Positions 25,966 to 37,246 of a DNA stretch of 64,000 bases are shown here, piece after piece (the first letter of the stretch is position 1; the number at the start of each line of letters is the position of its first letter). This DNA comes from Nymphaea colorata (taxonomy: Eukaryota > Streptophyta > Magnoliopsida > Nymphaeales > Nymphaeaceae). The position numbers were made by a program, and so were the translations under genes. The DNA is taken from assembly GCF_008831285.2 (NCBI RefSeq), contig NC_045143.1:8133503-8197502 (forward strand). The letters run 5' to 3'. Below the pieces are notes generated by a model. That model worked only from the letters and a program-made list of their open reading frames with translations. It ran no database searches and was not told the DNA's origin.

Positions 25966-26459
25966 CTGTTACTCCTAAAAATTGAAGGAAGCTTGGGAAC
26001 ACTAGTCGGTTAAGGAAAAGAAGAGTTGAAGGAGTTTGACGGTCAGAGCTATAGTGGGATCAAGAAGGACGGTAGAAGCTAGTTGCTCTTTGATTGTCTA
26101 TTTGATCTCTTCACTTATATTAGTCAGTTATGCCATTGTTAGTTGCTTAGATACCACATTTGGAAGGGTCTATGTGACACTAAATTAGCAAGGATATTAT
26201 ATTCTCTTATTAGTTTATGTTAACATAATAATCACATTGCCGCCCAAGCAGCTTCCTAAAAGGGCTTGATGTTGATCAAAAAATTAAGGTCATCACTTTC
26301 TTGAAGATAAAGCAGCCTAGAGTCCAATTCACTCTATGGAAGGTTATGGATCCCACTTAACAAGAAGACACTAGATATTAACCTTTAGAGGTCTGTCCAG
26401 GTTATAGATCAATACTGATATCTAGCGGCGCGTGAAAAAGGGGATTCGGTTTCTATTTG
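25966..26459 (-). promoter_or_regulatory. Upstream region of the zinc finger gene
   Basis: Presumed promoter for the minus-strand zinc finger gene. A weak TATA-like ATATAAG lies at about 26121-26115, roughly 150 bp before the ATG. No other element stands out. Confidence 0.3.
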
Positions 26460-26995
26460 GATTTTGATTTGTTATTTTATTTTGTTTGGATGCAGTTCGA
26501 GTATTTTAGGTTTTTATTTATTATTATTTTATTTTGGATCCAAATCCGAGGAACTGTCTTTAGGCTATATAAATATGTTTGGAGCTCGCTCCATTTGTAG
26601 TTAGCTTTCATTTAACAAAAACCCAAATTAGAAAGCTGAAACATGGAATTCCATTTTTACCGGCACCTGCTCTCCGCCTCCATTGGAGTGAAGATCTACA
26701 CATTAGGGTAAGAGAGGACTCCTCTCCTCTGATCCCAGATCAAGGCTTCCTAATCTAGGGAGAATTGAACGAGATGTTAATGGAAATGAGAAAGGAAAAG
26801 TAAATGCAAATAACCATTAGGGTCTTCATTAACTCAAAGCGAATTACAAATGAGGCTTTAAACATCTTTATGTGGCCTGAAAACAGATCCTTGGATCTAG
26901 ATCCGAAACAGAGTAAGAATAAATAAATCTTAAAAATACAAGAACAAGATCCAAATAAAATAAAATAACAAATAAAACCCAAATTCAAATTGATT
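26460..26995. repeat. Inverted pair of LTR-like fragments
   Basis: The left arm (about 26460-26625) and the reversed right arm (about 26995-26822) align over some 165 bp with mismatches. They share 'TTTGTTATTTTATTTT.TTTGGAT', a 'GGATCC..ATCC.AGGA.CTGT' block, a 'TAGGCTATATAAATATGTTT' / 'CAGGCCACATAAAGATGTTT' block, and 'CATTTGTA'. The TATATAAATA text suggests an LTR promoter region, but no TG...CA borders or retrotransposon coding sequence lie nearby. The loop is about 195 bp. Confidence 0.65.
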
Positions 26996-29572
26996 TTTTT
27001 TTTGGGGGTCATGCTCCGTTTCTCGCTCAAGAGGACATGACTGTGTATGACCATGCCACTCGGATGATTAACAAGTTCAGATGCCAACGGAAATTGGTTC
27101 GAAGGGCATTTAACTTGCTAAAATCGGATTGGAGGTGAAAATATCACGATATCTTCAAATCCAAACTTATTTCAGCATTACCTGAGTGACAACAAAATTT
27201 CTTCCTAACGTACATATATCCAGCAGAATTTAAGTCGAAGGGCTTCAGATGTTGGTTGATAGGTAAATGCAAAAAATCCGTCGCTGAAAGTACCTGAAAA
27301 CGTTGCTTCACCAGAAAAAAAAAAAAAAAACGTTGTTTGTTAATGCTCCTCTAACGACAATATTTTAACACCACATTTTTTATTTCAGTTGTTCGGCAGC
27401 TTCGGCTAAAAGAGAACTGTGTTGATGCTACTCCCACAACTGTTTCTTAGTGTTCGATATTTTATTTTTAGTCATCTGCCAACATTATTTACATTTTAGT
27501 TTTCTTACATACACCAACATCCTATATATATATTTATATTTATTTATTTATTTATTTATTTACATTTTAACTTCTTTTCTTACACCAACATCCAAATATA
27601 TATGTATAAATATAAACTTGCTTCTTAGTAGACATAGAGCTTGGAAGAAAGTTGCATGCACATAGAAAGAACATCACCTACAGATCTAAACCCTGAAATA
27701 TATTTGGTCTGAACCGGACCTAACCCGCACGTCAGGCGTTGCCGCACTCACCGATTTTACTCTTATTTAATATACCTACCTCTCTTGAAAGACCACCCAA
27801 CACGGATTTCGATTGCGGAGATAGATGCACATGCAATCTGGATCTGGACCCTGTTGGCCCTAATCAAATGTATGTGTATACAAAGCACTCCATCTACATA
27901 AAAAAAAAAAGTGCATACTTAATCACAGTGAATGTACTTGAATTATATTTTAATCGAATTCAAATTCATTCAGACGTACACCTGACTTGAATCCAGGGAG
28001 AAATACGTTCAGTGATGAAGGCTCTTAAATATTGTTGAACCTTGTTTGAACGGACCAAGTCCACCAGCCATCCATCGCAGTTTATTGAAATTGACTCACC
28101 TTCGCTTCATGGCATTGGAACACCGCGGCATAGAACGAACGTGTTCTGTTTAGAAGAAATTGATGCAAACGTCAAACAGAGAACGAACTAGACACGCAGG
28201 ACGGATTAGCTACATTGACTCCATAAGTCAAGATATATATGTATGCTGTCAACATCTTTTATCTATTCATGGGACGCCGGCCATTGGATAGAGTTGGTGA
28301 AGTTTTCTTCAATACACAGCCCATAAAAATCGCAATAAAAAATAATGATCTTTGTGATGAATGAACCAAAACAAAGGAAATTTGTTGCTTTCTAAATGTG
28401 AAATTAATCCATATAGTCCTTAAGGTGGCGATACATTGATTATGTGTTTGTAGGCTCAGTTATGAACACTAATTGGTCGCTACCGTGTGAAGCCATTGAA
28501 AAATGTGTAGAAGATTAATTTAGGTCCTTCAAGATAGAAGTAAAAACAAGCGTCACCGGGATGTCAAACATGCGTCAGCATCATATATATAGATATATAT
28601 ATATATATATGGTAAAAACCAGACACTTTATTTTTTTGCTAAAAAATATTTTAAATAAAAATATAAACATCCTAACATGTTTATAAAAATTATTTTGATT
28701 TAAAACATGATTGAATGTTTTTTATGAAAAATGTTGATTTTTCTATTATGAAAATGTTGATGTTATGGAAACCATTCAACTTTGTTTATTATAAAATATT
28801 ATTAAAACAAAAAAATAATAAACTTAATATATATATTGTGTCATTTTATCTTTAAGATTGTATTGGTAAGGTTATATTTCAAAATAATATTTTAAATATT
28901 ATGTTTAAAGGGTCTCGTTTTTATTCCTGATCTATTAGTATGGTTTCTACCTATCACTCTCTTAAGTATATATACATATATATATACTTATTTATTTATT
29001 TAAAGTTATTTTTTTTCTAATCTAGTCTTATAAATATGGTCTTAAAATCTATTTGGTGAGAAATGTATATTAAGTGACTCGTTTTTTATTTTAATAATGT
29101 TTTTTACCATACTTTTACCCACACAATGAGTCATACTTTAACAAATTCCATATCAATACACTTTGTTTTAGCTTATTCCTAGTAATCGAAACAAAAACAA
29201 CTGACTACACGCTGAACGACTGTCATAAGCTCTATTGGCTCCCTGCATCGACCCATTGGATGCACAAAACCAGCTGACCCTGCCACCACCAGTGCACTCA
29301 ACAGAGGCGGAAACACGAAATCAAGCCGAGACCGTCGGACAAGGTTCCCTGTGTAAGATCTTGGCAGCGGAACGGTGGCCTGGCAGCGAAATGGTGGCCT
29401 GTAATCAGTCCCTTCACCTCTGCGCGCAACATGTTTTCAGGCCGGCGGCAGCACCTATATGAAAAGAAGAGAGGACGAAGAAGTAAACAGAAGCATGTTC
29501 ACGGATTTGCTTCTAGGAAGTCCAGGGTTGGTTAATTTTATGATTAACTTTAAGCATAAGATAAGTTTTATA
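26996..29572. other. AT-rich intergenic region
   Basis: No gene recognised. Contains an (ATTT)n tract at about 27536-27562, an interrupted AT tract at 28583-28610, and an extremely AT-rich stretch at 28615-29130. Open frames stay below 85 codons and show no domain. Confidence 0.45.
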
Positions 29573-29985
29573 GACTACCTCCTAATGTTTTCCAATGCCA
29601 CGTGAGCCTTCTTACAGTTACAAGATGTAGAGATAGCTTCTGCCATCGACAGCCGAAAACTTTCCCCATTTGGGCCGGATAGTGCCCCTATTGTATGCTT
29701 TAGAGAAGCCGGAAGAGGGACGAAAGCAGGTTCTAGCGTCAAAGAGATCAGAAAACGAACGTGGTTAGGAGGGCAGACCAAGAGATGGGATAAAGGAAGA
29801 AGGGTCGCTGGACTAGTGCCAGAACTCTTCCCAGAAGGAAGCTGGTCTTCAAAGAAGCCATTGTTATAGGCAGCGGAGACTGCGGTCTGTGTCTCGTGCG
29901 GGGAAGAGCCTGATCGCTAGTTAGAGGATGAGAGTAGAAGCTTGATGGTCTGATGAATTCAATCATCGATGGCTTCATGTGGGCG
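29573..29985 (-). repeat. Dispersed repeat, copy 2, with an open frame of about 100 codons
   Basis: The part 29725-29985 is the partner of 24396-24660. On the minus strand a frame without stops runs from about 29897 to a TAG at 29573 and includes NGFFEDQLPSGKSSGTSP, LLVCPPNHVRFLISLTLEP, and further on LSGPNGESFRLSMAEAIS and KKAHVALENIRR. I do not recognise the product. A second frame opens with MASLKTSFLLGR and stops sooner. Whether this is a gene fragment carried by the repeat or chance is open. Confidence 0.5.
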
Positions 29986-30224
29986 GATTGACGATAGCGA
30001 GAGTGATTGATAGTAAAGATGTAATGTGGGCGGATGTGATTAAACACACAATTCAATGCAATGCATAGAATACTATAAAAAGCTAAAAAGCTGAAGGATT
30101 TCTTAGTCGAAGCTTGACTAAAATCTTGAAATCCTATATATAGTGTGTGCTTATGTGCATGTGAGTGTAAATTAAATGCTTATACTCAGCCTACTGTGTA
30201 TAAGTGTGTGAGTTGGAGGAGACA

Positions 30225-30305
30225 TACAGTAAACAGTGTTAATTGTTAACTACATAGAAAGATGGAGACTTGCACACAGTAAACAGTGTTCAATTGTTAA
30301 TTTCG
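30225..30305. repeat. Short tandem duplication
   Basis: 'ACAGTAAACAGTGTT(C)AATTGTTAA' occurs at 30225 and again at 30277, about 52 bp apart. Part of an otherwise featureless intergenic stretch. Confidence 0.75.
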
Positions 30306-31055
30306 TGCAAGAGAGAGAAACCAAGCAGTCAGTTCGGTCCTGGGTCCTTGTCCATCTAACCTTCTTAGTGCGCAACCAAAAATCTAGAGCAGAACATAAG
30401 GTTTGGCCAACGATTACCGTGGTGGTCCAACAGGAATCAGGATCCAAACTGTGGGTCCGATGGGGTGGGATTAGGATTAACGAAGCTTTCTTTTCAAAAT
30501 TAATATTGTGTTTCATGAATACATCATGGGACAAAATTACTATAGTAACAACTGTAGATCAATGAAACAGAAACTTGGTGGCCAACATAAATTATATTAG
30601 ATTGAAGATGTCAATTGTCAGGCGACAAACATAGCCCAAAGGGATCCAAATCTCGATGAAAAATGAGAACACCATCATTCCTTCCACGTTCTGAGAGGGG
30701 CGACCTCTGTGGTAGGTAGAAGGAGACGACACCTTATTATTAATAACTTGTGCTCCATCAGTTCGATCCTTATGCATAAAGAGTGCAAGTAGTGGTGTAT
30801 ATGACAAAGACGTGTTCGATATGACAAAGACGTGTGAGGAAGATCGCCATCTCCAGCTTCGCCAACTCCATCCCTGCGAACAGCCTCAGCCCCCACCGAA
30901 TGCCATCAAATTCACCATCATCTTCACGCCATTGTTTCTTCTTTCCCCCACCTGCTGCTGCTGCTCCTCATGAAAATCAGGTCATACAAACAAAACATCA
31001 ATCTCAAAGTAAAAGATCACGAGAAAATAATCATAATCGCATCAGCAGCGCCATT
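30306..31055. other. Intergenic spacer
   Basis: No gene recognised. A 109-codon plus-strand open frame (30236-30565) and shorter ones have no identifiable domain. Confidence 0.35.
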
Positions 31056-31440
31056 ACCAATGTCTTGGTGGCCACCGCCTTCCGTCGCCGTGAAGAAGAG
31101 AGAGAGGACGGGGAGGAGGCTCGGCATCCGTCGCGCGGCGAACAGGAGTGGGGACCCATCAGGGTCCCTCCTTTTTCAGGTGACAGAGAAGAAGAAGGGC
31201 CGTCGGGCCCTCCCTGCTGCTGAAACAAGCCACCACCTGCCTCCGTCACCGTGAAGAAGAGAGAGAGGACGGGGAGGAGGCCTTAAAGAAGAAGAAGAAC
31301 AACAACGTACCTTAAAAAAATGGGTGTCGTAGCAGCCGGTGGCGACGAGCGGGCCTGTTTCTCACGGAGCAGGGGAGGCGGCATCGAGGGACGAGCGGGC
31401 CTGTTTCTCACGCAGCAGGGGAGGCGGCATCGACTCTTTC
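31056..31440. repeat. GC-rich patch with two local tandem duplications
   Basis: 'CCGTGAAGAAGAGAGAGAGG' followed by ACGGGGAGGAGGC occurs near 31088 and again near 31248. A 46-bp unit starting GACGAGCGGGCCTGTTTCTC recurs at 31344 and 31390. Open frames here (up to 129 codons) are repeat-driven and not like known proteins. It stands out by GC content from its surroundings. Confidence 0.7.
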
Positions 31441-31663
31441 CCTTTTTTTGTTTTTTGGTTGAACAAACAAAAGGGTATTACCATTTACACTACACATGTC
31501 ATTAAAGGCCTCCTCTATTAAGCTAGAGTCCAATACTCAAAGGCAAACTTGGTTATACCAAAACACAAGACTGCCCTTATTTTTCTGTGTCAAATGCACA
31601 TCCCATCTAGTCATTAACCAAAAAGATCATGTACCCCTCAAAAGCAAATTAGAGATTTCAGAA

Positions 31664-31871
31664 CAGGGGTGGAGGGAGGGGGCGGCCCGCCTAGGCCATG
31701 GCCCCACCCCAACCAACTTTTTTTAAAAAAATCTAGTGTAAAAATTGAAATTTTTTTTTTGTCTCAATGTATTTTTTGAATATAAGTTCAGTTTGGCTCT
31801 ACCCAAATCCAATCCACAAAACCCAGTTCCCATTTGGCCCACCCTTGCGGAAAATCCTGGCTCCGCCCATG
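31664..31871. mobile_element. Small hAT-like element, 208 bp
   Basis: Left end CAGGGGTGGAGGGAGG and reversed right end CATGGGCGGAGCCAGG match at about 12 of 16 positions. They are flanked by TTTCAGAA (31656-31663) and TTTCAAAA (31872-31879), a 7/8 match of hAT-length target duplications. 'GGCGGAGCCAGGATTTTCC'-type ends are common on plant small elements. Interior is non-coding, with 'GGCCATGGCCCC' and 'TTGGCCCACCC' blocks shared with relics at about 13640 and 21705. Confidence 0.7.
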
Positions 31872-32195
31872 TTTCAAAATCCATCACTCGCTTCCAAATG
31901 TCTTGGTGTGTTATTGTTTCTTCTGGTCAAGGTTGTTGTCATCCAAAAACTCATGGGTTATTTTATTATTGATCAGGAGAAATACCTTCTATCTATTCTT
32001 TTTCCAAGTGTTTGATTGGTACCCAGTTACAATGACATAAAAACCTGATTACATATATATGCAGTTTCTGCAAACAAAAAAAAATCTAAAAATCTGAATC
32101 TGAATATTAATATGATTACTTCATACTCATAAACTATTCAGACGTTGGAATGGCAGCATCCTAACTGAATCTGAATTTATTTACATCATTAAGCT

Positions 32196-34460
32196 AGTTA
32201 GCATGTCACAGTAAAGGAAAAGACCAGTATATATCTACTAAACTTTGCATTACTTGTAGAAGAAAGAAAAAACAAGTTCTTGATTGCATACAACGACAGC
32301 AAAGGATCCTACTAGAAAATGTTTCCCTTGGTTAATATCATACACATCCACCAATGTGTCAAAATACATGAAAAATTTTTGAATATCTATTCATATATAC
32401 GCAGTTTTCACAATCAAATATAAAAATGTGACAAAGGAAACGACGAGTATGTATTTATTAAACTGTCCATCACTTGTAGAAAAAAGAAAAACAAGTTCCT
32501 GCAATTGCATACAACGACAACAAAGGATCCTATTAAGAGATATTTCCCTTAGTTAATATCATACGCATCCACCATTGCATAAAAAAAACGAAAAAATTCT
32601 GAATATCTATTCATATATACGCAGTTTCTACAATCAAATATAAAAATGTGTCAAAAGAAACGACCAGTATATATCTGCTAAACTTTGCATTACTTGTAAA
32701 AAAAAAAATAATAAGTTCCTGCGATTGCATACAACGACAACAAAAGATCCTACTATGAGATGTTTCGCTTGGTTAATATAATACGCATCCACTAATGCGT
32801 CAAAAAAAACGAAAAATTTCTAAATATCTATTCATTAATACGCAGTTTCTACAATCAAATATAAAAATGTATCAAAGGAAACAACCATTATATATCTGCT
32901 AAATTTTACATTACTTGTAGAAAAGATAAAAACAAATTCTTGCGATTGCATACAACAACAATAAAGGATCCTATTAGGAGATGTTTTCCTTGGTTAATAT
33001 CATACACATCTACCAATGCTTCAAAAAATCAAAAAATTTCTGAATATCTATTCATGTATTTGTAGTTTCTACAATCAAATATAAAAATGTGTTAAAGGAA
33101 AAGACGAGTATATATCTACTAAACTTTGCATTACTTGTAGAAGAAAGAAAAACAAGTTCCTACGATTGCATACAACGACAACAAAGGATCCTATTAGGAG
33201 ATGTTTCCCTTGGTTAATATCATACGCATCCACCAATGTGTAAAAAAAACGAAAAATTTTTGAATATCTATTCATGTATATGCAGTTTCTACAAATATCT
33301 GCTAAACTTTGCATTACTTGTAGAAGAAAGAAAAACAATGATTACATACAATGACAACAAAGGATCCTACAAGGAGATGTTTCCCTTGGTTAATATCATA
33401 CGCATTTCTACCAATGCGTCAAAAAAACATAAAAATTATGAATATCTATTCATGTATATGCAATTTCTACAATCAAATATATAAATGTGTTAAAGGAAAA
33501 GACGAGTATATATCTACTAAACTTTGCATTACTTGTAGAAGAAAGAAAAACAAGTTCTTATGATTGCATACAACGGCAACAAAGGATCCAACTAGGAGAT
33601 GTTTCCCTTGGTTAACATCATACACATCCACCGATGTGTCAAGAAAACAAAAAAATTCTGAATATCTATTCATGTATACGCAGTTTCTACAATCAAATAT
33701 AAAAATGTGTTAAAGGAAAAGACGAGTATATATCTGCTAAACTCTGCATTACTCATACAAGAAAGGAAAACAAGTCCCTACGATTGCATACAATGATTGT
33801 AGATGATCCTGTAGGAGATGTTTCCCTTAGTTAATATCATAAACATCTACCAATGCATCAAAAAAACGAAAAATTTCTGAATATCCATCATGTATACGCA
33901 GTTTTACAATCAAATAAAAAAATGTGTTAAAGGAAAAGACCAGTATAGCATCAAAAAAACGAAAAAATTTTGAATATCTATTCATGTATACGCAGTTTCT
34001 ACAATCAAATATAAAAATGTGTTAAAGGAATAGACCAATATATATTTGCTAAACTTTGCATTACTTTTAGAAGAAAGAAAAATAAGTTCCTGCGATTGCA
34101 TATAACGACAGCAAAGGATCCTACTAGGAGATGTTTCCCTTGGTTAATATCATATACATCCACCAATGCATAAAAAAACAAAAAATTTCTGAATATCTGT
34201 TCATGTATACGCATTTTCTACAATCAAATATAAAAATGTGTTAAAGGAAAAGACTAGTATATATATGTTAAACTTTGCATTACTTGTAGAAGAAAGAAAA
34301 ACAAGTTCCTGCAATTGCATACAACGACAGCAAATGATCCTACTAGTAGATGTTTCCTTTGGTTAATATCATACACATCCACCAATGCATAAAAAAAACG
34401 AAAAATTTCTGAATATATATTCATGTATATGCAGTTTCTGCAATAAAATATAAAAAATGT
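32196..34460. repeat. Tandem array of about ten 220-bp units
   Basis: The phrase 'CTAAACTTTGCATTACTTGTAG' (or a close variant) recurs with starts at about 32241, 32461, 32681, 32902, 33122, 33305, 33520, 33740, 34052 and 34271, spacings of 220, 220, 221, 220, 183, 215, 220, 312 and 219. Each unit also holds 'GGATCCTACTAGGAGATGTTTC', 'TTGGTTAATATCATACGCATCC', 'GAATATCTATTCATGTATAC' and 'CAATCAAATATAAAAATGTG'. One unit lacks about 37 bp; another has an extra partial piece near 33900-33990. The first and last units retain about 60 bp ('GGCAGCATCC...GCTAGTTAGC') that inner ones have lost, as in the ancestral block at 25010-25500. No genes inside. Confidence 0.95.
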
Positions 34461-34800
34461 GTTAATGGCATCGTAGCTAAGAATTTATCTGCATATTTAA
34501 GCTAGTTAGCTAGTTACAAGAAAAGAAGAAACCCATTGTATACTTGTAAAAAAAAAGAAGAATAAGTTGACATCGTAGCTAAGAATTTATTGCATCTTTA
34601 AGGTAGTTAGCCAGTTACAGTAAAAGAAGAAACATGTTGTATACTTGTAGAAAAAAGAAGAATAAGTTCCTATAATTCCATAGATGAAAGCTTGGTATCC
34701 TTCTATGATTTGTTTCCTGTACTGACATTAGACACACGTGCCAACACGAGAAAATAACAAAAAGTTTTCCAAAAATAAAAAAAACAATAGTGGTGAGCAA
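34461..34800. repeat. Distal flank of the array, paralogous to 25300-25500
   Basis: Two further shortened units ('GGCATCGTAGCTAAGAATTTAT' and 'GACATCGTAGCTAAGAATTTAT') lead into CATAGATGAAAGCTTGGTATCC and 'CGTGCCAACACGAGAAAATAAC', the same text that closes the block next to the zinc finger gene. Confidence 0.8.
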
Positions 34801-34949
34801 ATCAGCCCCACGAGACTCCATCCTTATCCCTGCGAAACCTTCCATGTTGGAGACTTCCCCATGTCATCGTATTAGTCATAGTAGTCGGCATGATGGGTTG
34901 AATGTCTCCTTGGTCGAAGAGCCGGCACGGCGTATTGGTTTCGTACCCT

Positions 34950-35045
34950 TTTTCGGGATCCACTAATAGCAGATCCACCACTTTAGAGTCCTCTCAATTA
35001 TAAACATAATCATGCAAGAAGAGTCATTTAATGGCTTTAATTGGT
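34950..35045 (-). pseudogene. Tiny PDR/ABCG pseudogene fragment
   Basis: On the minus strand a piece encoding L-K-W-W-I-C-Y-stop-W-I corresponds to the KWWIWYYWI segment of the last PDR exon. It is joined to intron text ('TAAAGCCATTAAATGACT', 'CTTGCATGATTATG') that also follows the fragment at 24057 (about 24060-24105). Only about 30 coding bases plus intron survive, with an in-frame stop. Sharing of intron sequence shows it is a copy of the 23.8-24.4 kb pseudogene, not of the intact gene. Confidence 0.75.
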
Positions 35046-37060
35046 GTCTCTGCAATAACCTGTAGTAAGCACATAGTTCAGTTCAATCTTGGATTAATTA
35101 GTCTTTGTTTTTTTTTCAGAGAAGCCAAGGTTAAGCAATGGCGGAGCTAGAAAATTTTCACTGAGCAGCATTAACCGATCTCTCGCTTAGGAGAATGGGT
35201 GATTGCAGGGCAATGACTCGGGTCTGGTGTGGGCACCACATGCGGTTGGACCTAGCTGAACCTAAGTCCAGCTTAATCACAATGCATGATTTCAGGGTTG
35301 GAGCGGGCAATGGCTCATCCATCACCATGAGTATCAAAACTGACTTTCTTCAACTTAAAGTCTTAATTCCAACTGTCTGGTTAAGTGGATGAAGTACTTG
35401 TTGGTGTTAAACCAGTTTTTTCAGTTGGTATCAAAACATTGTGCTTTATAGAATGCCCTTTTAGAGGCTCAGTTTAAAGCCATTTTGCCAACTCTCTTGA
35501 ATGTAGCATTTTGGTTGGCTTTACAACCCATCTCTCCCACTTTATACACCTTGGAATAATACACTGTTCTTATAGAGTAAACAGAAACCTCCCATAGTGA
35601 AAGGGGGCAGAGGTTCCACCAGAAACTAAAGCAAGAGAAAAAGCAGCCCTAAAAGAGGGTGGAGAGGTAGAGTTGGTTGGTAACTTTGTGGCATATATGA
35701 GGGTGATCTCGATGAATAACTACACGATATAGACTATTAACATAACAAATAAGAATTTTTACTTAATCCAACTCTATTTAAATTATTTAAATTCAGTCTA
35801 GGAATCAACCCTTCAAAAGATTTCGATCCAATTAACATAAGTTGGCCACTTATATGTAATAGTGTTAGAACTTTATCAAATATAAATTGATGACTCGAAT
35901 TGAATTTGGTCAAGGAACCACATGTCAAATCTGAACGCAGTTAATAGTTTTATTCTAGTTTCTTTCCTAGATTCAGCTAAATGAATTCAACAACATTCGA
36001 TTAATAATTAGGTACACCCAATTTTTTTACATCCCAAGTAAAGTGCTTCACAACAAAGTGGTTTTAAAACGTGTTTCTTAAAATGCATGATCTGAAAACA
36101 ACGCGTTTTGGTTCAAGGAAGTCTGACATGATTATGGACGTCATTCTGGGATCTAACAACCAAACACAAGACATAGTTCTAATAGTTTCTTGGAACAAAA
36201 ATATTGTATTATCAAACATACAATCCACAAGTGTCCCAAGAATATTACCTTTTTATCAGAAGCCTTCATCTAAAGGTGGCCAATCTTTTTCCCGTACTCT
36301 TAGAAAATCATTGTACACAATTAAAGGTGCGACCAATCATTCTACTTATTTACTCGTTTCCTACCTTGATATATTAAACTTTTCAGCCATTGGAAAGCAT
36401 GTGTGCGGTGTCCAGGCCCAACGCCACAGATGCTGTCCTCATACGGGCTTCTTTAGAAAAAAAACACACACACAAATGTCAATGATGAATATGGTTGTTT
36501 CATCTAGATGCAACCATTTTTTTGGAACACATTCATGAAACAGTAATAGTTATTATAACAAAATATTTTTTAACAACGCATGGTTGCGGACAAATGAAAG
36601 CCACGTGTTTTTTTTTTGTCAATGTTAATATGTAATTTTAGAAAAAGTAGGTACTGCCATATTGTTGAAGGACTAAAATTTAAAATTTGTCTAAAAATGA
36701 AAAACTTATTGTTAAAGTCATCATCATATGAAAAAAATATGAAAATTACGCAGAGTTTTCTATCATGCAAAGAGGGTTCTCTGTTGGTCTTTTCCTGGCT
36801 TTTGCTTGTCCTCACATTCGAATTTTCTGAATTCTATTGCCAGAACAGATTGTCTACTACCAGACGGATGCTGCTTCTTTCCAACTTCGTTTGGAGTTTC
36901 AGTCTTTCCTCTGTCGTGGCCTTTATTCTGTTTCTTGGATGATAAGAGTTTGCTAGAAGGCATATTGATGCGCACAGTTGAATGGGAGTCGTCTAATGGG
37001 AAGATTTCAAGATAATCTAATCATAAACAGAATATCTTAGTTTCGTTCAGATATATGATA
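35046..37060. other. Intergenic region
   Basis: No gene recognised. A hAT-like end (CAATGGCGGAGCTAGAAAAT) sits at about 35137 without a visible partner. The longest open frame (36071-36538, 155 codons) shows no domain, signal or sensible composition. Confidence 0.4.
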
Positions 37061-37068
37061 TTCTGGTG

Positions 37069-37238
37069 CACTAGCGGAGCCGAAAATTTTTTTGGTGGGA
37101 GCACTCATTCAATACCTTTTTTTTTTGGACACTTATATATATAACAATCAAATAAAACATTAACATACATATTAAACTAATTTTGTGAGGCTGGTGTGGG
37201 CAGTTGCCCACACCAGTCACCATGTGGCTCTGCCACTG
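37069..37238. mobile_element. Complete 170-bp hAT-type MITE with exact 8-bp target duplication
   Basis: Left end CACTAGCGGAGCCG and reversed right end CAGTGGCAGAGCCA form the terminal repeat. The flanks are identical: TTCTGGTG at 37061-37068 and 37239-37246. Eight-base duplications and CA..G termini fit hAT. The right part holds a short palindrome (CTGGTGTGGGCAGTTGCCCACACCAG). Related ends occur at 18092 and about 45308. Confidence 0.9.
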
Positions 37239-37246
37239 TTCTGGTG

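Noticed and set aside
30834-31223. 129-codon open frame in the GC-rich patch
   Set aside because: It runs through tandem duplications of purine-rich text (EEERE-like residues); overlapping frames on both strands are equally open, which points to composition rather than coding.
32196-34460. CRISPR-like array
   Set aside because: Regular repeats, but whole 220-bp units repeat with no unique spacers, in plant nuclear DNA; it is a tandem satellite-type array.
36071-36538. 155-codon plus-strand open frame
   Set aside because: No recognisable domain, signal or repeat, composition like translated AT-rich intergenic DNA, and no splice or promoter context. Not called as a gene.
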